This document shows, in pieces, positions 53,775 through 63,625 of a DNA stretch of 64,000 nt. The DNA comes from Desulfobacterales bacterium. GTDB lineage: Bacteria > Desulfobacterota > Desulfobacteria > Desulfobacterales > JAEINQ01. A program made the translations under genes and the position numbers. Where the stretch lies: the NCBI GenBank assembly GCA_016342285.1, contig JAEINQ010000016.1:1-64000 (forward strand), in the 5' to 3' direction. Every line of letters starts with the position of its first letter. The stretch's first letter is position 1. The notes beneath the pieces were generated by a model. The model saw nothing but the letters and a program-made list of their open reading frames with translations. It had not been told where the DNA came from and did no database searches.

Positions 53775-54419
53775 TTATTTTTTGGCTTTGTTCCAGTCGT
53801 CCATAAATGCCTTGATCCCTTTATCGGTCAGCGGATGGGCGGCAAACTTGCCCAATACGTTAAAGGGGATGGTGGCGATATCGGCGCCCATCAGGGCGGA
53901 CTCGAGCACATGCAGGGGGTTGCGGACACTGGCCACGATCACTTCCGTTTCATAGCCATAGTTGCCGAAGATATCGACGATTTGTTCCACCAGTTGCAGG
54001 CCGTCGTGGGAAAGATCGTCCAGGCGCCCTATAAACGGGCTGACATAAGTCGCGCCGGCTTTGGCGGCCATCAGGGCCTGAAGGGGGGAAAAGATCAGGG
54101 TGACGTTGGTTTTGATCCCCTCCCGGGAAAGCTGGCAAGTGGCTTTGATGCCGTCCACGGTCATGGGGATCTTGACGACGATATTCTTGTGCAGGCCGGC
54201 CAGATGCCGTGCCTCGGTGAGCATCCCCTCGGTATCCAGGCTGATCACCTCGGCACTGACCGGCCCATCGACGATACCACAAATTTCCTGAATCACCTCT
54301 TCGAAATCGCGCCCCTCCTTGGCGATGAGGCTGGGATTGGTGGTGACACCATCGACCATCCCCATACTGACAGCTTCCTTGATTTCATTAACATTTGCCG
54401 TGTCCAAAAAGAATTTCAT
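53775..54419 (-). CDS. fsa: Transaldolase/fructose-6-phosphate aldolase-like enzyme
   Basis: A 214-residue TalC/FSA-type aldolase of the pentose-phosphate area. It has [30 protein letters not shown], the Schiff-base lysine in [34 protein letters not shown] and [12 protein letters not shown]. Length and motifs match small transaldolases (type 3B) and FSA; which activity dominates cannot be read from sequence. It is the partner of pgsA in the gene string. Confidence 0.92.
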   Translation of the reverse strand: MKFFLDTANVNEIKEAVSMGMVDGVTTNPSLIAKEGRDFEEVIQEICGIVDGPVSAEVISLDTEGMLTEARHLAGLHKNIVVKIPMTVDGIKATCQLSREGIKTNVTLIFSPLQALMAAKAGATYVSPFIGRLDDLSHDGLQLVEQIVDIFGNYGYETEVIVASVRNPLHVLESALMGADIATIPFNVLGKFAAHPLTDKGIKAFMDDWNKAKK

Positions 54420-54521
54420 CGTTGACTCCTTCGTAAAATGCCTATCCTTGCGCCGCGTGCTTCGTCTTGAAGTCAGATTTGCACGCTTGGCTGCGGAAAT
54501 AAAATTCCTCTCCGTTCAGGA

Positions 54522-55052
54522 TCAGAAATCGCATGAAAAAACCGAAACCGCCTGCCCGGTGGTGTCCAGGTCGCCAAGAAGGGCCTGGACGGTCCGTTGA
54601 AGCGTCGGGTGAACAATGGCCGGATCTATATCACAGAACGGTTTCAACACAAAGTGCCTTTTGTGCATCCTCGGGTGAGGAACCACCAGTTCAGCGGTAT
54701 CGATCACCCGGTCGCCGTAGAAAAGGATATCCAGATCCAGCACCCGCGGGCCGAAACGGATACCGCCGGCCTGCCGGCCCGTCTCGACTTCGATGGTTTT
54801 GAGTCTTTCGAGCAGGGCCAAAGGGGTCTCGGTGGTGACGACCTTGGCCACCACGTTCACGAACCAGTCCTGGTCGGCATAGTCCACCGGTTCGGTCCGA
54901 TAGAACCGGGAAAGAGCGGCCAGTCGGGTTTTTGCGGTGTTAACCAGGGCATCAATCCCCTTGCGGCAGTTGGCCGGCTTGTCGCCTATATTGGATCCGG
55001 CACAAAGGTAGGCGACCACGGGCTGACCGGTAAAATGGGGGGTGACGGTCAT
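54522..55052 (-). CDS. folK: 2-amino-4-hydroxy-6-hydroxymethyldihydropteridine pyrophosphokinase
   Basis: FolK moves pyrophosphate onto the pterin in folate synthesis. The 176-residue protein has AYLCAGSNIGDKPANCRKGI, YRTEPVDYADQDWFVNVVAK and the signature RFGPRVLDLDILFYGDRVI, then VPHPRMHKRHFVLKPF. The ATG overlaps the end of dapF (ATGA). Confidence 0.95.
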   Translation of the reverse strand: MTVTPHFTGQPVVAYLCAGSNIGDKPANCRKGIDALVNTAKTRLAALSRFYRTEPVDYADQDWFVNVVAKVVTTETPLALLERLKTIEVETGRQAGGIRFGPRVLDLDILFYGDRVIDTAELVVPHPRMHKRHFVLKPFCDIDPAIVHPTLQRTVQALLGDLDTTGQAVSVFSCDF

Positions 55053-55903
55053 GGGCCGATGGCGTCCTGGGGCTGGGAATAGTGCCAGGCTTCGGCATCC
55101 ATGGTGCCCCGATAGATCACCCGGGCATCCCCTTCGAGAAAAACCTCTTGAAAATGCCCTTGATCCATCTCGAAACCCACGCTCAACTCGCCGCCGCTAC
55201 GGGTCAACAATCTGACCGGAGAGGGGCGGGCGGCCGTTCGGGCCAGGATCAGGGCCGCCGCCACAGCGCCGGTGCCACAGGCCAGGGTTTCGTCCTCCAC
55301 GCCGCGTTCGTAAGTTCGAATGGCCACGGTCCCGTCTGGCTGCGGAGCGATAAAATTGGCGTTGGTGCCTGCAGGGGCAAAGTCCTGGTGAAAGCGGATC
55401 TCCCTGCCCAGAGCCACCACATCCACGGCATCGATATCGTCCACAAAAACCACCACGTGGGGCACCCCGGTATTGATGCTGGCGGCCTTCACGACGCCCC
55501 GGCCCAGGTCAATGGTCCGTTCCGGGCGGCAATCGACGGGGTCGGTCATCTGAATACGCACCCGATCACCGATGATGCGGGCCTGAATCTGCCCGACATC
55601 GGTGTTGAAGGCGAGCGATTCCGGGGCAATGCCGTTTAAATAGGCATACCGGGCCGCACACCGGGCGCCGTTGCCGCACATTTCCGCCCGGCTCCCGTCC
55701 GAATTGAAAAACTGCCAGGAAAAATCGGCATCAGCGGCGTTTTCAACCAGAATCAGGCCGTCAGCCCCGACGGAAAGCTTGCGTCGGCAGATGCGCGACG
55801 TGAAACCGGCCAGGGTCGCAAGGCCGATCCGGCCGCCGCGGTTGTCGATGACGATAAAATCGTTTCCGCTGCCGCTCATTTTCCAGAAGGGGATCGGGTC
55901 CAT
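55049..55903 (-). CDS. dapF: Diaminopimelate epimerase
   Basis: DapF makes meso-diaminopimelate for lysine and peptidoglycan. The 284-residue enzyme has MSGSGNDFIVIDN, the catalytic cysteines in MCGNGARCAARYAYLNG and ETLACGTGAVAAALIL, and an ADGLILVENAADADF block. It follows lysA on the same strand and overlaps folK by four bases. Confidence 0.96.
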   Translation of the reverse strand: MDPIPFWKMSGSGNDFIVIDNRGGRIGLATLAGFTSRICRRKLSVGADGLILVENAADADFSWQFFNSDGSRAEMCGNGARCAARYAYLNGIAPESLAFNTDVGQIQARIIGDRVRIQMTDPVDCRPERTIDLGRGVVKAASINTGVPHVVVFVDDIDAVDVVALGREIRFHQDFAPAGTNANFIAPQPDGTVAIRTYERGVEDETLACGTGAVAAALILARTAARPSPVRLLTRSGGELSVGFEMDQGHFQEVFLEGDARVIYRGTMDAEAWHYSQPQDAIGP

Positions 55904-56009
55904 AGCAATCTCGTCGTTTATGATATCAACTCTGATGAAACCGTAAAAAGTCTCTTAACCACAAAGCGCACAAAGAATAAATTTATCCTGTTTATCCTGT
56001 CCATCCCTG

Positions 56010-57284
56010 TTAAATTTTCGTTGCGCCGGCCGAGAGAAAAGACGGCACCGTCTCACCGGCGGTCAGGTCGCCATAGGTCTGCCGGCTGCGAATGACCTCG
56101 AAATGGCCACCGTCGGCCATCACCTCGGCCACCCGGAGCCGAGAGCAGTAATTGGAGCCCATGGTAAACCCGTAAGCACCGGCGCTCATCACGGCCAGCA
56201 GGTCGCCTTCCACGGGTGCTTCAATCGTTCGGTCCAGGGCCAGAAAGTCGCCACTTTCACATATGGGGCCCACCACGTCGGCAACGATGGTCTTGCCCCC
56301 CCGGTACCGGACCGGCGAAATGGCGTGATAGGCCTGGTAGAGCGTCGGTCGCAACAGGTCATTCATACCAGCATCGGCCACCACGAAATGTTTGGCCATG
56401 CCGGCTTTATTGTAAAGCACACGGCTAACCAAAATGCCGGCATTGCCCGCGATCACCCGACCCGGTTCGAGAATCAGCTCCAGGTCGCTGTCTCCCGTGG
56501 CCGCCACGATGGCCCGGGCGTATTCATCCGGATGGGGTGGTGCTTCCTGTCCGTAAGTGATACCAAGCCCGCCGCCCATGTCCAGGTAACGAATGGCCAG
56601 CCCCATTTCCCTCAGCCGGACCACCAGGGTCATAAGGCTGGCCAGGGCATCGCGAAAGGGGGCCACCTGGGTGATCTGGGAACCGATGTGGCAGTCGATC
56701 CCCACCGCTTCCACATGGGGCAGGTCCCTGGCCAGGGCGTAGGCCTCCAGGGATGTCTCCATGTCGATGCCGAACTTATTCTTCTTCAATCCCGTTGAGA
56801 TATAGGGATGGGTGCCCGGATCCACGTCCGGATTAACCCGAATGGCCACCGGGGCTGTTTTGCCCAAGGCTGCGGCCCGTTGATCAATGCAGCGCAGTTC
56901 GCCCAGGGATTCCACGTTAAACATGCGGATTCCCGCGGCCAGGGCCTCGTCGATTTCATCCACCCGCTTGCCCACCCCCGAGTAGACGATCCGATCCGCC
57001 GGGAACCCGGCACACAGCCCGCGGTAGAGTTCTCCGCCGGAAACGATATCCAGGCCGGCTCCGAGGTTGCGCAACAGGGTGAGCACCGCCAGAGAGCTGT
57101 TGGCCTTGGCGGAAAAGCAGATCAGCCGACGGGCACCGGAAAAAGCGCTCTCAAAGGCCTTGAAATGACGTTCCAGAGTGGCACGGCTGTATAGGTAAAA
57201 GGGTGTGCCAACGGCTTCGGCAATTTGCGATACCGGCACGTCCTCGCAAAACAGGTGGTTGTCCCGGTAGTGAAAATGATGCAT
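56010..57284 (-). CDS. lysA: Diaminopimelate decarboxylase
   Basis: LysA converts meso-diaminopimelate to lysine. The 424-residue PLP enzyme has FYLYSRATLERHFKAFESAF, the PLP lysine in ICFSAKANSSLAVL, GAGLDIVSGGELYRGLCAG, GSQITQVAPF, an EPGRVIAGNAGILVSRVLY and the C-terminal cysteine block GPICESGDFLALDR. I start at MHHFHYRDN (57284), preceded by AAAGGGGGC; a longer ATG at 57320 has no clear RBS. dapF is downstream. Confidence 0.95.
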   Translation of the reverse strand: MHHFHYRDNHLFCEDVPVSQIAEAVGTPFYLYSRATLERHFKAFESAFSGARRLICFSAKANSSLAVLTLLRNLGAGLDIVSGGELYRGLCAGFPADRIVYSGVGKRVDEIDEALAAGIRMFNVESLGELRCIDQRAAALGKTAPVAIRVNPDVDPGTHPYISTGLKKNKFGIDMETSLEAYALARDLPHVEAVGIDCHIGSQITQVAPFRDALASLMTLVVRLREMGLAIRYLDMGGGLGITYGQEAPPHPDEYARAIVAATGDSDLELILEPGRVIAGNAGILVSRVLYNKAGMAKHFVVADAGMNDLLRPTLYQAYHAISPVRYRGGKTIVADVVGPICESGDFLALDRTIEAPVEGDLLAVMSAGAYGFTMGSNYCSRLRVAEVMADGGHFEVIRSRQTYGDLTAGETVPSFLSAGATKI

Positions 57285-57442
57285 GCCCGCCCCCTTTTCC
57301 AATTCAATATCGGCATCCACGCCATCTTGACATGGCCGGCATCAGCAGGCAATGCCGATAAGATTACCGCCGCGTGCGAAAATGCGCTGAAGGTTGAATT
57401 TACACAAAGACCCAAAGGCCACAAAAATGCCAATTTTTTTCA

Positions 57443-57529
57443 TTCACCACGAAGAGCACGAAGCACACGAAGCTAAAATCATTATATATTTTTATAACCC
57501 TTCGTGCTCTTCGTGTCCTTCGTGGTAAA
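57443..57529. repeat. CACGAAG-type inverted repeat
   Basis: ACCACGAAGAGCACGAAGCA on the left and, inverted, CTTCGTGTCCTTCGTGGT on the right flank an AT-rich core (TTATATATTTTTATAA). The arms are built from repeated CACGAAG; the arrangement is seen between lysA and the lipoprotein gene. Confidence 0.75.
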
Positions 57530-57626
57530 AAATGGCGATTTTACGGGACTGTCAAGATTGAGGCGCTTCTTCCTAAAACGACCAGAGACCGCGTTCCAAT
57601 CGTTGACGCTTGATACAAAAACCACG

Positions 57627-58094
57627 CTAAAAATCGATCTGAACAAGGTTTGAATCGGAGCCCGGCACACCGTCACGACCCCGGGCAACCACCTTGAACA
57701 GGTACCGGTACCCCCTCTCCAGCTGGGTCCGGTAGACCATGGAAAACCTTTTCTCCGAGCCTTTGCCACCATCCACGGGTACCGTTGCCAGGGGGGTGTA
57801 GATCGGCGGACAGCCGGGACAGATCGCATCGCCGGCCACGGATCGATGCCGGTAGACCACCACCGATTCGGCAGGGCCGGTGCCGTCATCCCCGGCCGGC
57901 AGCGTCCAGGTGAGGGTCATCTGGTTGTCGGTCATGCGGCCGGCCAGATCCCGGACCACCGGCGGCGGTAAATACCGAGGCGGTACCGGCGCGGCCTTTC
58001 GTCCGCACGCCGAGAGCCAGACAGCGGCCATCAAAATCATCAGGGCCGTCAAGACGAAAACCGTCCGATGCGAGGTGTGCGGGGTCAGGGTCAT
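57627..58094 (-). CDS. Small lipoprotein with fibronectin-III-like domain
   Basis: The 155-residue lipoprotein has a hydrophobic signal (VFVLTALMILMAAVWL) and lipobox LSAC followed by GRKAAPVPPRYLPP, the proline-rich start seen in LptM-like small lipoproteins. The rest (MTLTWTLPAGDDGTGPAESV, then VYRHRSVAGDA and YRTQLERGYRYLFKVVARGR) looks like a fibronectin type III domain. The ATG overlaps the end of argH (ATGA). No function can be given beyond an envelope role. Confidence 0.72.
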   Translation of the reverse strand: MTLTPHTSHRTVFVLTALMILMAAVWLSACGRKAAPVPPRYLPPPVVRDLAGRMTDNQMTLTWTLPAGDDGTGPAESVVVYRHRSVAGDAICPGCPPIYTPLATVPVDGGKGSEKRFSMVYRTQLERGYRYLFKVVARGRDGVPGSDSNLVQIDF

Positions 58095-59470
58095 TGGCCG
58101 AGCTCCGCTTCAACCCGGTCCATGGCTGACCGGACGTTGTCGGTGGAGGTACCACCGGCTGATTTCCGGCGGTTGATCACCTGTTCGATTTCCAGGGCCT
58201 GGAAGAGATCCTCGTCAATGGCTTCGGAAAAGGTCCTGAGTTCGGCAAGGGTCAGTTCATGAAGCTCCCTGTCCTTGCCCAGGGCGTAACCCACCGCCTG
58301 CCCAACCACGCTATGGGCTTTTCGAAAGGGCAGGCCCCGCGCCACCAGATAATCGGCCATATCGGTGGCGTTGAGAAAGCCCTTGGAGGCGGCCCGGGTC
58401 ATGACGGCCTGGTTGACGGTAATCCGCGGCAGCATCTGCCCATAGATGTCAATGCAGGACCGCAGGGTATCCACCGCATCGAAAAGCGGCGCCTTGTCCT
58501 CCTGCATGTCCCGGTTGTAGGTCAGGGGGAGCGATTTCATCAGGGTCAGCAGCGCCACCAGATCACCCACGACCCGCCCGGTCTTGCCGCGGACCAGTTC
58601 GGGCACATCCGGATTCTTCTTCTGGGGCATGATGCTGCTGCCCGTGGCAAATGCGTCGGCCAGTTCGATAAAGCCAAACTCGGCCGAAGACCACAGGATC
58701 AGCTCTTCGCTCAGGCGGCTGAAATGCATCATACAGATACTGGCTGCCGCCAGGAACTCGATGACGAAATCCCGGTCCGACACGGCGTCCATGCTATTGG
58801 CCGACACCTTGGGAAAATCGAGCAGGGAAGCGGCGTAATCCCGGTCGATGGGGTAGGTGGTCCCGGCCAGGGCCGCGCTGCCCAGAGGCATGACGTTGAT
58901 CCGGTCCAGGCAGTCGGAAAACCGCTCGCTGTCCCGGGTAAACATTTCGTAATAAGCCATGAAATGATGGGCGAGCAGCACCGGCTGAGCCCGTTGCAGA
59001 TGGGTGTACCCCGGCAAAACGGTTTCCAGGTGGGTTCTGGCAAAGCCCACGATCACCCGTCGCCATCGGGTCAGCGCGTCGATGACGGCCAGGGTCTGCT
59101 CCCGGAGATAAAGCCGGATATCAAGGGCCACCTGGTCGTTGCGGCTTCGGCCCGTGTGTAGCTTCTGGGCCACCTTGCCGACCTCCTGGACAAGACGGGA
59201 CTCGATATGCATGTGAATGTCTTCGAGGCTGTCGTCAAATTCGAACCGGCCCCGCTCGATCTCCCGCCCAATGCGCCCCAGCCCCTGAATCATGGTCGAG
59301 GCTTCTTCATCGGTAATGACCCCGGCCCGGGCCAACACGCGGCAATGGGCCACGGAGCCGGCGATGTCGTGGGCAAAAAGCCGTTTATCGATGGCAATGG
59401 AGGACGTGAAGGCCTCCACGCTATGATGGGTTTTTTCGCTGAATCTGCCGTCCCAAAGTTTTTCTGACAT
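58091..59470 (-). CDS. argH: Argininosuccinate lyase
   Basis: ArgH releases arginine and fumarate. The 459-residue enzyme has MSEKLWDGRFSEKTHHSVE, the HTGRSRNDQVALDIRLYLR block, LPGYTHLQRAQPVLLAHHFM and the signature GSSIMPQKKNPDVPELVRGK. I start at 59470, preceded by GAGG; the ATG five codons earlier is an alternative. argG is upstream. Confidence 0.96.
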   Translation of the reverse strand: MSEKLWDGRFSEKTHHSVEAFTSSIAIDKRLFAHDIAGSVAHCRVLARAGVITDEEASTMIQGLGRIGREIERGRFEFDDSLEDIHMHIESRLVQEVGKVAQKLHTGRSRNDQVALDIRLYLREQTLAVIDALTRWRRVIVGFARTHLETVLPGYTHLQRAQPVLLAHHFMAYYEMFTRDSERFSDCLDRINVMPLGSAALAGTTYPIDRDYAASLLDFPKVSANSMDAVSDRDFVIEFLAAASICMMHFSRLSEELILWSSAEFGFIELADAFATGSSIMPQKKNPDVPELVRGKTGRVVGDLVALLTLMKSLPLTYNRDMQEDKAPLFDAVDTLRSCIDIYGQMLPRITVNQAVMTRAASKGFLNATDMADYLVARGLPFRKAHSVVGQAVGYALGKDRELHELTLAELRTFSEAIDEDLFQALEIEQVINRRKSAGGTSTDNVRSAMDRVEAELGQ

Positions 59471-59649
59471 GTCTTGCCTCAACATCGGGCTGCCGCGGCA
59501 GCACCGGGGGGAGTCGCCACCCGCATAGCGGGTGGCCTCGGGTGGCCCTTGAAAGAAGGCTTAATACTCAATGTTCACCTGGCCTTTTTTCTCGCCGGCA
59601 CAAGTCGTCCATTCCGGGTCCGCCACCGGAAGGGGCCACCCGGACAGCA
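59471..59649. other. Gap between argG and argH with hairpin repeat
   Basis: A CCACCCGC/GCGGGTGG hairpin (59517-59535) and TTAATACTCAATGTTCACC resemble the region at 33051-33120. No gene is seen. Confidence 0.55.
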
Positions 59650-60849
59650 TTATCGCATCAACCGGTTGATCCTCAGCCGCAGAGCGTTTAACCGGATGAA
59701 TCCCTCGGCATCCTTTTGGCTGTAAACGTTGTCGTCTTCAAAGGTGGCATGGGCCTCGCTGTAGAGGCTCCGTTCGGATTTTCGTCCGGTCACACGGCAG
59801 TTGCCCTTGAACAGTTCCAGGCGGACGGTACCTGAAACGTTTTCCTGAGACCCGTCGATCAGGGTCTGGAGAAGGTCCCGCTCCGGGGAAAACCAGAATC
59901 CATTGTAAATCAGGCTGGCGTACTTTGGGATCAGCGAATCGCGCAGGTGCATGACTTCCCGATCCATGGTCAGCGACTCCATGCCCATATGGGCGGTCCG
60001 CAATACGGTTCCGCCCGGTGTTTCGTACACTCCCCTGGACTTCATGCCGACGAATCGGTTTTCCACGATGTCGACCCGGCCGATGCCGTGGCGGCCGCCC
60101 ACCCGGTTGAGTTCCAGTAAAAGATCGGCCGGAGAGAGCGCCCGGCCATCAATGGCCACCGGGTCGCCCTTTTCAAAAGCTATTTCCATGGTATCCGGCA
60201 TGTCGGGCGCCTGGTGCAACCCCGCTGTCCGGGTGAATATATCTTCCGGCGGCGGCTGCCAGGGGTCTTCCAAGATCCCACCCTCATAGCTGATGTGCAG
60301 CAGATTGCTGTCGGTGCTGTAAGGCTTGGCATGGGTGGTGGGCACGGCGATGCCGTGTTTTTCAGCAAACGCCATGAGTGCGGTCCGGGAGTTCAGGTCC
60401 CATTCGCGCCAGGGGGCGATGATCTTGATATGGGGGTTTAAGGCCAGATAGCCCAGTTCGAACCGGACCTGGTCGTTGCCCTTACCCGTGGCACCGTGGC
60501 TGACGGCGTCGGCCCCTTCCATTTCGGCGATCTCCATCTGGCGCTTGGCGATCAGGGGCCGGGCCAGGCTGGTCCCCAGCAGGTAGAGTCCTTCGTAGAC
60601 CACATTGGCCCGGAAAGCGGGGAAAACATAGTCCCGGACGAATTCTTCGGTGAGATCTTCGATGTAGATCTTGGACGCCCCGGTCTTTCGGGCGTTCTTT
60701 TCAATCACGGCCACCTCGTCACCCTGGCCGATATCGGCACTGAACGTGACCACTTCGCAGTCGTAGGTCTCAATCAGCCATTTGAGAATGACGGAGGTAT
60801 CGAGCCCTCCTGAGTATGCCAGGACCACCTTGTTGACTTTTTCCACCAC
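59650..60849 (-). CDS. argG: Argininosuccinate synthase
   Basis: ArgG joins citrulline and aspartate. The 399-residue enzyme has the ATP-binding [19 protein letters not shown], the [20 protein letters not shown] and [20 protein letters not shown] blocks, [20 protein letters not shown] and YETPGGTVL. The best start is GTG at 60849, with AAGGAG 7 nt upstream; the open frame beyond it has no family match. Confidence 0.96.
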   Translation of the reverse strand: MVEKVNKVVLAYSGGLDTSVILKWLIETYDCEVVTFSADIGQGDEVAVIEKNARKTGASKIYIEDLTEEFVRDYVFPAFRANVVYEGLYLLGTSLARPLIAKRQMEIAEMEGADAVSHGATGKGNDQVRFELGYLALNPHIKIIAPWREWDLNSRTALMAFAEKHGIAVPTTHAKPYSTDSNLLHISYEGGILEDPWQPPPEDIFTRTAGLHQAPDMPDTMEIAFEKGDPVAIDGRALSPADLLLELNRVGGRHGIGRVDIVENRFVGMKSRGVYETPGGTVLRTAHMGMESLTMDREVMHLRDSLIPKYASLIYNGFWFSPERDLLQTLIDGSQENVSGTVRLELFKGNCRVTGRKSERSLYSEAHATFEDDNVYSQKDAEGFIRLNALRLRINRLMR

Positions 60850-60920
60850 AGTGTTTCTCCTTATGAATATTATGGCCACGTAGAAAACTTTGCATTTTTT
60901 CGATTTGTGTCTTAGTGGTT

Positions 60921-60995
60921 TCAGGTTCTCAGCACTTCGTCCAGGCAGTCCACCAGGGCGTCAATATCGCCGGTGGTCATGACGGCATTGGTCAT
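60921..60995 (-). pseudogene. 24-codon scar resembling the ends of argD
   Basis: A frame of 24 codons reads [20 protein letters not shown] then VLRT and a stop. Its ATG overlaps the argB stop (ATGA). The end resembles the C-terminus of acetylornithine aminotransferase (an IDxLVxxLDEVL-type helix), and argD normally follows argB. I read it as a deleted argD that kept its coupled start and its last codons. It could also be a tiny leader-type ORF before argG. Confidence 0.4.
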
Positions 60996-61903
60996 AGGGT
61001 CACTTCCGTTCCGACCCCCTTGTCGGTAAAAAGCTCCAGGAGCAGGGCATGGCGCTGGGTTCCGTTAATGATCTGGACCTTCTCGACCCCACTGTCCAGG
61101 GCCGAAAGGGCATACTCGATTTTGGGAATCATACCGCCGGAAATACGCCGGTCGGCCACCATGGCCCGGGCCCGGTCGGCATCCAACGAAGAGATGAGCC
61201 GACCGTCCTCCATGACGCCGTCCACATCGGTGAGCAGGATCAGGCGGCCCGCACCCAGGGCCATGGCCATGCTTGCCGCCACCGAATCGGCGTTGATATT
61301 GAAGGTTTCACCGTTTTCGCCATGACCCACCGGCGCGATGATGGGAATGAAGCCATTGGGGATCAGGGTATCGACAATGGCGGTGTCGATACGGGTCACC
61401 TCGCCGACCAGGCCGGGGTCGATGATCTCAGGCGGGCTGTTCTCGCTCTCCTGGTGAAAAATTTTAAGCTTTCTGGCCTGGATGAGGTTGCCGTCCTTAC
61501 CGGAAAGACCGACGGCTTTGCCTCCGGCCTGGTTAATCTGGGCCACGATGGCCTTGTTGACCTTGCCCCCCAGCACCATTTCCACCACATCCATGGTGGG
61601 GGCGTCGGTAAGCCGCATGCCCCTGACAAACTGAGGGCGAATACCCATGCGGTCTAACACCGAATTGATCTGAGGGCCGCCACCGTGGACCACCACCGGA
61701 TTCATGCCGACGAATTTCATCAGGGTGATATCTCGGGCAAAATCGGCCTTGAGCTGCTCGTCCACCATGGCATGACCGCCGTATTTCACGACGATGGTCT
61801 TGCCGTAAAACCGTCGGATATAAGGCAACGCCTCTATGAGCACATCGGCGGCGCCGGCCGGCGACGGCAGTATCGGCGAAGGTGGGTTCTGGTTCTCGGT
61901 CAT
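60992..61903 (-). CDS. argB: Acetylglutamate kinase
   Basis: ArgB phosphorylates N-acetylglutamate. The 303-residue enzyme has [17 protein letters not shown], the [20 protein letters not shown] glycine loop, [39 protein letters not shown] and [21 protein letters not shown] start at 61903 ([12 protein letters not shown]) is preferred over the ATG at 61942. It is the first arg gene of this group; argF and argJ are not in the window. Confidence 0.96.
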   Translation of the reverse strand: MTENQNPPSPILPSPAGAADVLIEALPYIRRFYGKTIVVKYGGHAMVDEQLKADFARDITLMKFVGMNPVVVHGGGPQINSVLDRMGIRPQFVRGMRLTDAPTMDVVEMVLGGKVNKAIVAQINQAGGKAVGLSGKDGNLIQARKLKIFHQESENSPPEIIDPGLVGEVTRIDTAIVDTLIPNGFIPIIAPVGHGENGETFNINADSVAASMAMALGAGRLILLTDVDGVMEDGRLISSLDADRARAMVADRRISGGMIPKIEYALSALDSGVEKVQIINGTQRHALLLELFTDKGVGTEVTL

Positions 61904-62272
61904 GGGTATCCCTTTGCCTTTTTTCGGCGGTAAAACGGCCAAGTCAAGAATCCTGGCCCAGAGAGGACCAGGCTTAGGTGTTCCCTGGAAGGGGCTGGGT
62001 TAGCGACCCCATATCAATGTGGAGTGCCTAAGGTGAGCTAAAGTGACTAAAGTTGAGGAGTCGCTACGCTCCACCGGTTTTTTATAATGGGCAGAATTCC
62101 TTAACTTTAGCTCACTCCAAACTTTAGTTCACTTTAGTCACTTGCGACATCGGCGTCTCGGCTTCACCGATTGACTCTGACCACGCCCACAGGACGTGGA
62201 TTCCTACTGCGTATGAACATTATACCCCTCTTTCAGAGACCACCTGAAACCAACCCCTCGGTGAGTGGAGAC
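61904..62272. other. Intergenic region holding inverted-repeat element copy B
   Basis: It contains AGAATCCTGGCCCAGAGAGG (like 41925), the inverted-repeat element (62020-62120), TTTAGTTCACTTTAGTCACT, and a GACGTGGATTCCTACTGCGT phrase that recurs near 36555. No gene is supported. Confidence 0.6.
62020..62120. repeat. Dispersed inverted-repeat element, copy B
   Basis: GGAGTGCCTAAGGTGAGC and TGACTAAAGTTGAGG on the left face CCTTAACTTTAGCTCACTCC on the right. The left arm carries a partial duplication compared with copy A. The central hairpin is GGAG...CTCC with sequence CGCTACG inside, different from copy A. Confidence 0.8.
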
Positions 62273-63211
62273 TCACTTCCGCGGGTGGGCCTTGTCGTAA
62301 GTGGCCATGAGCCGGTCGATACTCACATGGGTGTATTTCTGGGTCGTGGACAGGCTTCGATGGCCGAGCAGTTCCTGAACAACCCGAAGATCAGCCCCGG
62401 CATCAAGCAAATGGGTGGCAAAGCTATGCCGCATCACATGGGGCGAAATGGGCATGGGCAACCCACAGTCTGCGGCCAGTTTATCCAAAATCCGGCCCAT
62501 GGACCGCGGGGTGAGCCGGCCACCCCTGGCGTTGAGAAAAAGGGCTCCGGCCCCGGCACCGGCCACCACCCCGTCCTGTCTGAGCCGATCCCGGTAAGCA
62601 TTGATGGCTGCCGCTGCCTTTCGCCCCATGGGAACCACCCGCTCCCGATTGCCCTTGCCCCGAACCCGCAGGGTGCGAGACGTCAGGTCCACGTCCGAAA
62701 CGTCGAGTCCGGCCAGTTCGGAAATACGGATACCGGCCGAATAAAGGGTTTCGAACATGGCCCGGCTTCTTAATCCCGCCGCGGAGGAGGTATCGATGGC
62801 ATCCAATAGCCGAAACGCGTCGTCCACCGACAGGTAGGTCGGCAGGGGCTGCTCAAGCTTTGGCGTTACAATCGCCTCAGCCGGATTTTGGGTCATCAGT
62901 CCCTGCCTGACCAGGTAACGGAAAAAGGAACGCACCGCCGAGAGTTTCCGGGCAATGGTGCGCTTGGTGTTCTTTTTGTGGAGCCGTCCCAGATAAGCCC
63001 TCATGCCCAGATGCGTGACATCGCGGGGGTCAAAACAGACCGGCCCGGACAGCGGGTTTTTCTGTCTTGTGCTGTCCGGGGCAGTCATGGCGGCAAACTC
63101 CCTCAAGTCGTGGCCATAGGCCCGGCAGGTGCTGGGAGAGTATCCCTTTTCCGCTCCCAGCACCTCGAGGAAGACGCCGATCAGGTCACGGCCGTGGAAA
63201 TCGGGAGCCAT
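62273..63211 (-). CDS. xerC: Xer-type tyrosine recombinase
   Basis: The 312-residue tyrosine recombinase has an N-terminal SAM-like domain (LIGVFLEVLGAEKGYSPST) and a catalytic domain with Arg in ETLYSAGIRISELAGL, Lys in RTLRVRGKGNRERVVPMG, HVMRHSFATHLLDAGA (His-x-x-Arg), GHRSLSTTQ and Tyr in KYTHVSID. These complete the R-K-H-R-H-Y set. Proteins of this size act in chromosome-dimer resolution as XerC or XerD; phage or integron enzymes are less likely because of its housekeeping setting. I start at 63211. Confidence 0.9.
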   Translation of the reverse strand: MAPDFHGRDLIGVFLEVLGAEKGYSPSTCRAYGHDLREFAAMTAPDSTRQKNPLSGPVCFDPRDVTHLGMRAYLGRLHKKNTKRTIARKLSAVRSFFRYLVRQGLMTQNPAEAIVTPKLEQPLPTYLSVDDAFRLLDAIDTSSAAGLRSRAMFETLYSAGIRISELAGLDVSDVDLTSRTLRVRGKGNRERVVPMGRKAAAAINAYRDRLRQDGVVAGAGAGALFLNARGGRLTPRSMGRILDKLAADCGLPMPISPHVMRHSFATHLLDAGADLRVVQELLGHRSLSTTQKYTHVSIDRLMATYDKAHPRK

Positions 63212-63301
63212 GGGGCATCCGCCATTGCTGTACAATTAAGCTTGGGCTCATGCCTTTCCCGCCAATCCGGCACAAAAGACATGGGGCTAAAGCGATCTGG
63301 A

Positions 63302-63625
63302 TCAGCCGATCTTTCGCGTCTGTTTCTTCAGTCGGGAAATCCGTTTTTTGTAGATGGCCGCCATGCGTTGATCATCTTCGGTAACGGCCTTTTCACGCAC
63401 CGCACGCAGCTCTCGAATGCGTTTTTTGACATCCCGGACCAAACCGGCTGTTTTTCGGGCCGGCGCTTGGATCCCCCGGGCCTTTTGTATGTCGGCAATG
63501 AGCTCGGCCTTGTTCATACCGTGAACGCCGGTAATCCCGTCAAGCCCCTTGGCTGCCTCGCGAAGCTCCGTGGCAGTCATTTTTTCCAGCGGTTTTTCCT
63601 TGGTTTGTTTAACTTTCTTGGCCAT
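63302..63625 (-). CDS. Small Rho-N-domain (SAP-like) protein
   Basis: The 107-residue lysine-rich protein has a Rho N-terminal/SAP-like motif (KMTATELREAAKGLDGI, then GMNKAELIADIQKARGI) after a short lysine-rich lead and a basic helical second half (DVKKRIRELRAVREKAVTED). Such domains bind single-stranded nucleic acid. GGAG lies 11 nt before the ATG at 63625. It could be a small nucleic-acid-binding accessory protein; function is not known. Confidence 0.78.
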   Translation of the reverse strand: MAKKVKQTKEKPLEKMTATELREAAKGLDGITGVHGMNKAELIADIQKARGIQAPARKTAGLVRDVKKRIRELRAVREKAVTEDDQRMAAIYKKRISRLKKQTRKIG

